This document shows positions 27,201 through 39,200 of a stretch of DNA of 64,000 nt, piece by piece; the first letter of the stretch is position 1, and each line of letters begins with the position of its first letter. Origin of the DNA: Uloborus plumipes (lineage: Eukaryota; Arthropoda; Arachnida; Araneae; Uloboridae). Position numbers and translations under genes: made by a program. The stretch is taken from contig JAXGGA010001626.1 in the NCBI GenBank assembly GCA_038373865.1, positions 62,001 through 126,000 of the forward strand, written 5' to 3'. The notes under the pieces are model-generated. The model was given only the letters and a program-made list of their open reading frames with translations. It had not been told where the DNA came from and made no database searches.

Positions 27201-30200
27201 AAAATTATAAACTAAAAACGTACTCTTTTTTATTTAAAATTAATTTAAAATATAAATTAATTTTATTTGAAATTATGTAAGATAGATTAGCTCTTTTTTT
27301 TTTTTTTTTTTTGCTTTTCTTTTCTCAAAATCTTAAAGCATATGCTGCACTTCGTTTATTTAAATTGATACAATATTTTCAACATTTGCAGAACCAAACT
27401 CGCCACCTGCAGATATCATTGCAGAGCCTAGAGGGTCTTCTACAATCAGAGTTTCATGGAAGGTAAGTAGAATTTTAAATTAATAAATAATTTTTCTTTC
27501 CATGAAATTAAAATTAACGTCCTTGTGCAGATCTCCTTTTTAGAATAAGAAAAGCGTTGATAAAATGGTTAAATACACAAGGGAGAATCTTTTCTTTGAT
27601 ATTTGATACTGATAATTATGTTTAAAATGTTTTTCTTAGTTGATGAGCTGTTTTTTAGTAGTCTATTAGCAAGGGTATTTTTTTCTTTTCCAAAGGAGAA
27701 AATAAGCAATTTTTTTAAATGTATTTATTTATTTTATTTATGTATTTTTTTTTTTTTTTTTTTTGCGTGAATGCTCTATACTAACTGCCTGTACTCCCGA
27801 TTTCTAATTTTTGCTATGTATTGTTACAAATATTATTATTTTGCTCTTTTCTGAAACACACATAGAAGCAGGATTAATTTCACTTAAATAAAAAAGTATG
27901 AAACAATTTTTACTTTTTCCACTATAACACCTCAAACACCACTCTTTTTATCAATTTTACCCTATTTCTTAAATTCTTCATGTTGTCAAATTCTTGAAAA
28001 TAAAAACTTATCATTTTTTAAAAATAAAGGAAGAGCATACATTGCTCGTAAACTTTACAAACTTTACAAAATTGCTTGTAAACTTTTGTACATGTGAACT
28101 TTAATCATGAAAACTACTGCAATGAATTCCAGAACTTTCGTAAAACCGAGCCTCTTTACAATAAATACTCGTATGAAGGCCCGTCATTTCGGGGTTCGGT
28201 TGCCCCCCCCCCCCCCGACTTTGGGAAATCCATGTATTTACATGTAAGTAGGCGTGGTTTTTGCCTTTTTGTCAAATTTACATTGTGTGTAAACCCTTTG
28301 CCTCCCCCCCACCCGGAAAATTCGAAATGACGGGCCTGCTCGTATGTCAGTTCACACGCACACACAAATAAACATATAGTTCAACTGTACGGCAGAGTTA
28401 AAGGCGTCGCGAAGCTAAGCAAAAATGTTGATTATTTTCTTTCATAACTGTCGTTCAAGCATCATTGTGGACCATTCATCTTCAGTTTTTTTTCCCTAGC
28501 CTCCTCCTAAGGATAGCTGGAACGGATTGCTTAAGGGATACTATGTGGGCTACAAAAGTAGGGACTCCAGCCAGCCGTACTCTTACAAGAGCGTCGAATT
28601 CCAACCGGACGTGCAGCAGGAATTCTTCTTGACGCACCTTCTGAAAGCTTCAGACTACAGCGTCGTCGTCAAAGCTTTCAACGGCGCTGGAAGTGGACCG
28701 CCATCACATGAGCTCTATGTCAGAACGCTGGATGGAGGTAGGTTGTTGAGCAGTTGAGGATTCCTATCTTGTTTCAATATACTGCTTTGATGCACTTTGC
28801 ACTTTTTAGATTTTTGTTGTTTATATTTAATCAAACTCACTTTGTGGTCCACTCTTGTGTTGTCTATGTTTCGGAAGCAAGTACTGTGTGACTAACTGTT
28901 TGTGTCGCCAATACTAGGAACATAAATACCTGTTCAAATGTTTTCTTTTTTTAGTGAAACAGACACAAAACCTATTAATTGTAACGCTAAGATTTTAATG
29001 GTAATAATTCCAACACTAAAATGTTCCGATCCATAAGATTTGGCTACGATTTTTCATCTGAGAGCAGAAAATGCATTCGACTCTTTAAAATAACTTCTAA
29101 CTAAATGGAAACATTTCAGAGTCTAAAAAGTATTCTCTTATTTGCAGACTTTCCAGAGAATTGAATTATAACTAAAAAAACTTGAATTATTCGTACAGAT
29201 TGTACCAACGTCCTTTGAGGTCTTGAAATTTACTTTGCATAGCGTAATTGTTTGTTAATCGTTCATTTTCGTTCCCTGAGGTAAACCAATCAATTCTTAT
29301 TGCAAATAAAATTTTGTATAATTGTTAAAAACAAATTACGCTGCTTTGCTAATATATGAACTTAATATTTATAACTTATATGTTTTATTTCACTACAGAT
29401 TTACCCCCTGCTCCTTCGCTGTATGTCATAGCCACATCTGCTACGTCGGTCAGCCTCCGTTGGAATACACGAAAAATAGACAATCCACTTTCAGGTATGC
29501 AATAATTTAAAACAATAGTTATAAATTAATAATTGTAAAAATATAACCCACTGACCTGATATCAATGAATGCATGATCACGCTAGTCCTTGCGAGGTTCA
29601 AATTCCTTGACATTTTTTTTTCTCCAACCTCAACCTTTTAGTTGGAAATGCCCAGGAGAAGTGGTTAGTTCTTCCCGTGTCGGGAGTCGAGTCTGGAAGT
29701 TGGGGCTTTGATGTGAAGAAAGTTTTTAAAAGGACTTTAGACAGTTTAAACTACATCCCAATCTTTAACTTAAAAGCTGAAATATTTCATGCAGGAATCT
29801 TCCATATTCTTATTATTAAGGATGTAAATATGCATTAGGATCATGTATGTATTGTTACATGTTACAATTGTTACATACAAATCAAATAAAACAAAAAATT
29901 AATTTTGATTGAGCAGTGAGTTCACAAACGCTCAGAATAGATAATAAAACGTGATACATAACGTTCATTAATGTCAGGGGTAGAGATGTAAAATTTCCGG
30001 AAATTTTGAAGTGATGGAAAAAAACCAGTTTTTTTCCTGTTTTTTTCCGGAAAAATTGGAAAAAAATGAAAATTTGACTTTTTTACAATTAAAAAGAGCG
30101 TTTTTTAATAGTTTTGTTTTTCTGGGACCATTTAAAAGGTTAATCATTAAAAATATATGCAATCAACACATATTATTTTTCCTGATGACAGAAATACGCA

Positions 30201-33200
30201 TAATTAGGTAAGTTTTAATAGGAAAAAAATAGCCTTTCTGTTTTATGACTCAAAGCTTTCTTGGTCAAACCCCACAAATGAATCATATCGTCATTTCACT
30301 GTTAATATTGGATAAAGTGTGTCTAACCCTTACAATTAAATTTTCTATTTTAGACTGCCTTTAAAACTTAAAATAATAAGTAGATACTTTCAAACATCAA
30401 TAATAGTGTTTGAAAGAAAAATCAGAATGATTTTTCTCCCTTGCAATATAACCTCACTATCTAAAAATGAAAACTATTGAGTTCTGGTTTTTCCCCACCC
30501 AATCTAAATCCAAATAAAAATTAAATGACTTTTTTTTAACCTTTCTAATAGAAAACTATAAACTGCGTAATGGTTTCTAAACCTGAACAAAATTTAAACT
30601 GGAGTTTCAACTTACTGCACTGCCTTGCTAAGCACAATAGTCGTACCCCAACTTTTCAACAAAACCAGAGTTATTAACCAGAGGTTGCTCTCTGTTTCGT
30701 ATGTGTTATTAATAAAATGTTTTGTAGTCATTTGTGATTGGAAACTTTTTTTTTAATCTGCTGAATAAAAAGTCATCACAACAAAATATATGGAGGCGCA
30801 GCTCTTTAAAATGCAATATCTCAGTTTGAGCTCAATTGCAGATTCTACTATGTGCTTAGCAAGCACGGCAATATACATTTAGTTCGCATAGTCAGCGGAA
30901 ACCTCGTTCTGTGGCTGAAGTTATGCTTATTCATTTCATGAAGAAGTAAAATTAGTTCTTCACTAAAAGGACGTTGGTTTTGTTAAAGAAGTTTCTGTGT
31001 AGAGTTGTTGTGTTGAGAGAGTTTTAATAGTTGATAGCGTTGAATTCTGCTTGGAATTTGCAATAAAGGTAAGTGTACTTACTTTAATATAGTTTTTTTT
31101 TATTATTTAGTTATTTATTTTATATTTTGTGCTACTTTAAATACACAGAACGTTAATAATTATTATCTTAGTACGATTTGAACTCTGAATTGTTAGACAT
31201 ATAAAAATCTTTGAAAGATATGTAAACTATTTAAATTAAGTTATTAAATTTTTTGTAAATATGCTGTCATAATGTTAGTAATATTGCATATTAATATAAA
31301 ATTTTGGAAAATATCTAAATACCAAAAGGAAATTAACAATTTTTAACAGAAAATTGATAAATCTATGATATAAAATTAAATATGTATGTGACAGTTTATT
31401 TTATACATACACAAAGTAGAGGAAGTACATAAAGAAAATCAGTTAAAAAGTGAGGTAATGCATTTTGTATGAAAGAATTCATATTAATAAATGAAAATTT
31501 TTGTGCATAAGCACTTATCAATAATGAAATAATTTTACCTTTCAGTGGCGATATGTAATTTTTCATAAGAAATAATTTATGTACTTTTAATATCAAAAAT
31601 ACACTAATAGTAGGCCAATTATAAAATCTGTTGTGTTTACAAAAGTTGGAATTTAATCAGAATTATTTTTTTACCTAATTGAGCAGTGGTTCACTTATTA
31701 CAAAATATTAAAATGTGTTTTTAACATAAATTTCTGTACTTATTTACTATTGCTTTAACATTTTCAATTAAAAATTGTGCTGTCCTAGAGTAGAGAACGT
31801 AATGTTTATAAAATGGCCAATATTCAAGTATTTCCTTAAAAACTGGATAAATTTTATTTATCTTTTTTTCTGCTTTCCAAGCTGAAAATTATCGGGGAGT
31901 ATGACCAGAAATTGAACATTTTAGCACAATTTCAGTATCCAAATTTCATAATTATCCTAAAAAACTAGTATTTTGTACACGATTTAAAAAAAATGCTCTT
32001 TGATACCTGCAATGTAATTAAATAAGGAAAAAAAACGAAAATAATGGCTATATGCTTTTGCATCAAGATGTTTAGGGGATTTAAATGAAAAACAAAAATG
32101 CAGGATTCAATAAATTAACGCTTCATACAATTATACAAACAAAAGATTTTCTAGTCATATCTTTCTTAAAAATTAAATGGAAAAATTCAATTTTTCCGGA
32201 ATGGAAATAAACCTCCTCGGAAAAAAACGGAAAAAAAAACGGTTTTTTTCCGAAAATTTCCGTTTTTTTTTCCGACCATTTTCATCTCTAGTCAGAGGTA
32301 AATGTATGAATGCCTGTGATGTATAAATAAATTATCAATGATTTTGTGGTAGGATATACTGTGCATTATCGAGAGGACCAAGGACAATGGCAAGAAGTAG
32401 CGGTTGTTGCGCCCGAAGACAACACATACACGCTGAGCAACTTGCATCCTCAGAAAATGTACCAAATTTATGTGACAGCTACCAATCAATATGGAAAAGG
32501 AGACCCAAGCGAAATCGTGGCAATCAAAACCGGCGAAGGAGGTAAATAATTCACAAAAACAACGTTTAAAAAATATGAGTTCTTTTTATTAAAACTAAGA
32601 AATCTTACGTTTCTTCAAAAACATTGCTAGTAAATAGAATATTTTTTAAGTGCAATTAAGGATTACTTAGGTTTTTTGAGTTTTAAGAAGAAATGTTTGT
32701 AGTTGTGATCATTTCCTTAATCCGTAAATTGTGGTTTTTATGCAAAATTGAAAATAATTTGTTCCTTATTCAATACGTCTTATAGCATTCACGAAATTTA
32801 CATGAGATGAGATATATGTAATTTAATCATAATCCATAATCTAATAATTAAGTATTTTCAATTTTTGCCCAGTGAAGGAAAATAAAAAGTAGTATTTCTG
32901 TAAAGCCGTTTAATTTTCACTCATTGAGCCATGTAGTTGAACAAAATGCTTTTTATTAAGTTTTTTTATTTATTAAGCGTCAATATACGTGATTAAAACA
33001 AGAGAATTTTTGTAAAATTCTTTAATTTACAAAGCATTAACCCACGTGGTTTGATCAAAGGAAGATTTCGGTAAAATTGTTTAATGTACAAAGCATTGAA
33101 ACACGTGGTTTTGTCAAATTATTTTCTAATAGAGTTTCTCAACTTTGAGAAACTACCAACGTGGTTTGAAAAAAGGATTTCTTCAGAAAAATTGCTGAAT

Positions 33201-36200
33201 CTACGAAGCAGCAACTCACGTGGCTTAAACAACGAATTATTTCTTCAAAGTTGTTTAATTTACAAAGCATAAACCGTAAAGTTGTTTAATTTACAAAGCA
33301 TTATATAATCGGCACGGTCCGAACAAAGAAATATCCTGTGAAGTTCCTTAATTTACAAAGCATCAACCCACGTGGTTGAAACAAGAAACTACTACTGTAA
33401 AGTTGTTTAATTTACAATACAGTGAACCACGTGGTTTTAACAAAGAATTATTCCTGGTAGTTGTTTAATTTACAAAGCATCGCTCCACGTGGTTGCACAA
33501 AATATTTCTGTGAAGTTGTTTAATTTACAAAACAGTAACCCACGTGATTCGAACAAAAAGTTATTTCTGTAAAGGTGCTTAATTTACAAAGCATTTACCC
33601 ACGTGGTTGAAAGAATTACTTCTGTAAAGTTGTTTAATTTATAATACATCGAAACACGTGGTTGACACAAAGGATTATTTCCATTTCTGTAAAGTTGTTT
33701 AATTTACAAAGATATAGCACACGTGGTTCCCACAAAGTATCTGTGTAAAGTCGTTTATTTTACAATGCATCGGTCCACGTGGTCGCAACAAAGCAATTAA
33801 GTGTAAAGCTGTCTACTCTGCAAAACCCAAATCCACGTGGTCTTCCCAGAGATATCTTCCATTCTCTGAAAGTTGTCTTTTGCACAACACTTTCAGCCAC
33901 TTGTTGGAGCACTTCTTCCTTCCCATAAAGTTGTTTCTTTTGCTACGCATCGTAAGTGGATATGGAATCGGCTTTCTTGCCTAACTCAAGCATGTTTGAT
34001 GCTTGAATTAAACTGCTAAAAGTTCGTTTTCTTGCTGAAGAAGAGCGAATTTTCTCAAGCTTGGAAGCTTTCGCGTCATGCGTTTCACTGCTTTCTGACA
34101 ACGTTTTCCCCTTTGATGGCTTTTAGTAAAATTTGGAATTGAATAATTTAATCATTTAGTATAGCATTTAATTACCACTTGCGAATAAAAGGGTATGATT
34201 TTGCGTAATCGCATTACTGTAACGATTATATTTATAAAACATAATAATTCTATTAGAAAAAACAATTAGGTCGAAGTAGGGGAGAGCGGGGCTAAAAGTT
34301 CCGCGGGTAAGTTGTTCCCTTTGAAATACAGCTAAGAAAAAATATATATGTATTTTGTGTAAATACGTCGTGAAATAGAACGTTATAGCGCACGAATGGC
34401 GGCCATTTTAGCCAGCCTAGTGGCGTCCGGTGTATCAAAAGCCGAGCACGTGCATTACTGATTTAAGAAAGTAATTTTTTTTTTTTGGTGTTTTTGGTCT
34501 TTCGCCCGAAATTTAATAGTTAATGTTTATCTTTTTGGTTTTATGTTTCGTTATCTAACCTATAATTTAATGTTTTAAAGACATGTGCTTTTGGGGCTAG
34601 TTGTTCCCTTTTTTGGTTGCAAGTTGTTCCGCGGAACAACTCAAAGGAACGTCTTGCCCTATTTATTTGAATCAGTGATGCAGTAACTTAATACACATAT
34701 ATAAATAAATATTATATGTTAATGTGAAGACCGAAAGTGAGATGTCACCAAACATAAACCCAGAAATATTCAGTCGATCCGATAGATATATATTAGATAT
34801 AAAATTTTCGAAGAGCGAACTATGTAAGATGTCGAAATATATTTCATACTTTGATATAAAGTCATATTTTCGGAGGATCGTTTTTGAAATTCTAGATAAC
34901 TGCCTGTTATAACTAAAGACGGAACCAATTATCTTAGCTTATTAGCTGTTAAAGCTGTTAGTTATTACATGTAATTTTAATATGTTGCACTGTATTAACT
35001 GCATTTTACCATATTAATGTGTTATAATTTACTATTTACTAGATGCGTTGCCCGGCTTTGCACGGTCTACCTTGAGAATAAAACTTTTGTCAAGCAACGT
35101 GTGTCTATTGCATTATTAAAGTCGATATTTTGCCGGTATCCAGTGCAAAAAAGAAATCAATAGCCGAACAAAATTTTAAATCCCGTCGTAACAGGAAACG
35201 CCTCAAAGCAAAGGTCTCATAAGAAAGATCGAAGAAAATACGTCCTAAAGGGAATTTTCTCGCGCCGCTTTAGAAATTACTAACCGCTTCACCCGGCAAA
35301 AAGATGCAGGCGTTTTTTAGTTAGTAAAAATCAATTTCAAGTTGGATTTACAGAAATCGTCTGTTCTAATTAGCGTGAAAAAAAAATGAATGGTAAAAAA
35401 AAAAATTGAATAAAAATCAGTTGCCATTTTTTTCCTTGAGCGTAAACTAATTTTCTAAATATAGCCATTTTTAACAGCATTCAGTGGATTTTTCGCAGAA
35501 TATCGCCCACAGCGCAAAAAATGAACCGAAATTCAAGAAATCATTTCCTTCGGCAAATTTGTCGCCAACTTAGCGATCTGTCACCAAGTTGGCGTCAAAC
35601 ACTTGGCGACCAAAAGCTTGGCGATATATCGTCAAGTGATTGCGCCAATTCATATCACTTTTGTCTCGCGACGTGGTTAAATTCAAAATCAGCATCGTTA
35701 TTCATCGTCTTGTTAATATCGGAACAATTTGCCCCACCCACGGAACAACTTGCCCCAAGACGTGGTTAGTTGTTTCGGTTGCTTTTCGGCTTTACTTGCT
35801 ATAAAATTAATTATTAAAAAACCTCACAAAATACAACTCAAAAAACAGTCTGTATATCAAAGGGACATATAATACTAAGTTTTAACCTCGGAATATTAAT
35901 TCTAGAACCAAGTTTTCAAAACGAATTTTGAGCTTGATCAAAAAACGGAACTTGTAGCCCCGCTCTCCCCTTAGCCCGGTAAAAATAGACATTCGAGTTC
36001 GGAAAAATTCGCATAGAGCTGAAAATTGGTACAGACCTTAAGAACATTATTATAAGTGAAATCTCAAAAGTCCTCATGAATCCCGGTGGAGCTAAAAATT
36101 TTATTCAAGGTCAAAGGTCAAAATTGAATTTTTTTTCAAAAAATTGAAAAAAAATCGTACGGTACTAAAAATTGGTACAGACCTTAAATACATCATTATA

Positions 36201-39200
36201 AATGATATATAAAAAATTTAAATCGATCCCATTTGAACTAAGCATTTTATGGAAGGTCAAAGGTCAAAATAAACAAAAAAAAAATTTAAAAACCAAAAAA
36301 ATTCACAGAGAGCTAAAAATTGACACAGACCTAAAATACATCGTTATAAACGAAATATCAAAAATCCCTATCGATCCCACTTAATCTAAATATTTTATGC
36401 AAGGTCAAAGGTCAAAAAATTATTTCTTTTGTTTGCACAAACATTAAGTGTTATCATAAAAAAGTGCATATAAAGTTTGTAAGTTATACAAAACGTTCAA
36501 AAGAAGTATTTATATCAAGTTCAACTCTGTCGGGTCCAGATTATGTGAAATTAGCAACATCAATATTGCATCCCCCCCCCCCTTAATGGATAAGAAGCCT
36601 CTGTAAAGCAAGTGCAAAATATTTTTTTTAAGTATACTATACATTAATTCCCCTCTTTTTAGAATATATTTTTCATTCAAAATAACTTTAAATACATGCA
36701 CATTATTTATTTAGGATAAATAATGAGAAAATATTCTTACTTACTTCAGTAAAAGTAACACGTCTTTTAAGATGTTAATATAACTTTTCCTCTCGGGCAA
36801 ACATCACCAATTAGTTGACAGTAAGATTTTGGAATCCGTGCAGCCATTTAAAGATGATTCTTGCACTCATTTAAAAGTCTCTTATATGCTTCACGTGACC
36901 AAAAAGACAAAAGTAAAAAAAAGGAATTTTGTGGTATTTTGAAACCAAAATATCGCTATTTAAAGTAGGAGTCCTATATGAGGTGCAGAGTGACGACAGA
37001 ATGAATGACACAAATATTATCAAACATATTTCTATTTATCTTTTAAACATGCGTTTTGATGATACTTCAAACTCTTGATTATCATACAGTTTACTATTTA
37101 TTTATTTTTTTAAAATGCGTTTTAAATTTTCTTCCAGCTCTTGAATAGTAATATGATCTTCTATTTCTTCTTCCCCTCTCTTCTTGATCTTTAACTTCTA
37201 AAGATGACTCGAATGAAAAAATGGGATCACTTACATCTTCTTTACCAATATCATCGTCATCAGCATCGATTGCATTTGATTCCACATTGGAGCCCACTGG
37301 CCTAGGCAATTACTGCAAATTTTTGAGCAAAACAATCTGACTTTTCTGCAGCCACAATTATGACTGCATCCCTTCTTGCAATTACAAAAAATAGTATGGA
37401 GAAGTTTTTCTGGAGCGGGTATCAGTAGAGTCTGAATTGGCTCCAAAACGTTATCTTTCAGGACCCATCCCCAGTTTTCAGGGTCTAGCTTGTTGCCTAG
37501 CCATATTTGTACTTGGTAGTACACACGATATAAATGTTGATATGCAGCAGCAGATGTTGGAGGAAAACAGGATAATTGAACAGGTTTATTGTTACGTGTA
37601 TTTTTCACGAAACAAGAATACCTGTACTTGTCAAGGGAATCGACTTTTTTTTAGAGCTCCATATATAGCAAGAATAGAGCGAATTCCATTAGTGAGAATG
37701 ATATTGGAAAAATTGCTGATATTTTTTGAAAACTTCAGTGCAATGAATTAAATCCTGATTTTTTTTCAAATAATTTAAATATTTTCGTTTTGCCTCACTT
37801 ATAAAACGCTAACGTAGTATCACATCCAGTTACTGCATGTAAAAATAAGATATGATCTTGACACTTTGGATATGAAGTTAAACTGATTAGTACAGTTTTG
37901 CGTCTTTTCCAGTTGTACCAGGTTTAAAAAGTAAATAATTCTCTCAGTAGGAGTTCTTGCTGTCAGTATTATTAGCAAGTCGACATCTTCACCAACAATA
38001 ATAGTGGTATTTGTGTTGAAATTTTCTAAAGCTGTTTCAATTATTAGAACATCAGCGTCATTATTGGCTTGCTTCACAGAAATATGAGCAGCTTTTAATT
38101 TATTCTGAAAGCATTGAAATAAATCGAGACTTGTTATGTGTGTTGGCAAGAAATTGCTGATGGTTTGTTGGAGAAATCATAAATCTTAAAAAGAACATCA
38201 GAAGATGTAGATATTTTACTTATCCGACGACGTTGCTCTGAAACTTTGATATTCTTAGTATGATCAGAATATCCATCGAATACTACGATGGAATTTTGGT
38301 GACAATCTTTTTACGTTGTCACCAAAATGTCTATGAACATAATTAACGTACTTCTCAAAAATTGCATCGAATTTTTCATCTCGATCCCATACAACGCGAT
38401 GTAAAAGATATACACCATCGATGATGTAAATGGCTGATTTTTGTGTTTTACACATTTCAAGTGCATCGATGAGTGATAATGGATAAGGAGCCAATTCATA
38501 CTTGAAAAATGTATCAAGCTCATCCTCCAAATACTTAGAAATACGCATTCGTTGAAACAGTAATACAGGATCTATTGGTACCTTTTCATTGTGATTTTTT
38601 TATAGAGCTACTGACAGTTAAACGAGGGAGAACTTTATCAACACGTTTCAATTTAATATTGTTGAAGGAAAACGCCTCCACTCACCCCGAATGTAAATTG
38701 ACCCTCTCATAGAGAGGGGAGGGTGAATCTTAGGAGAGGATAGGCGTAGCGGTCAAGTTGGGGAAAGTGTTTCATGAGGTCACTTGAAAATTGCGATGTC
38801 TCTTGAATGTTATTTTTTGTATGGGGAGGTGGAGGAATGGGGGGGGGGGGGGCAAATTCAGATATTGTTTTTTATACCAAGGGTGGATCCGCCTCTGAAT
38901 CCACGCTTGTTTGCCCAAAATTGTATACTTCACAAACTTTGCATCCTCCATTTTTAAGACACTTACCATTCAAGAGATATTTGAAAAATTTATTTTTGAG
39001 CTTGAACCTTGAATAAAACGTTTAGCTTCACTGGGATCCGTTGGAAACTTTTTATATAATGATGTCCTTAATTATTTGCAGGTTAATTTTAATTGTCAAA
39101 GTGTAATACGTGGACACTAATAAGGGGCATTGGGGGATTTTTTCGAAATTTGAGTCACCGAACTGCAGTTTTAGGCTTTATTTTATCACTTGGGGGGGGG

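Noticed and set aside
28094..28365. Proline- and glycine-rich open frames on both strands
   Set aside because: They are produced by the C and G runs inside the 163-bp hAT MITE.
32980..33960. CRISPR array
   Set aside because: The genome is eukaryotic, units are diverged along their whole length and there are no unique spacers; it is a minisatellite.
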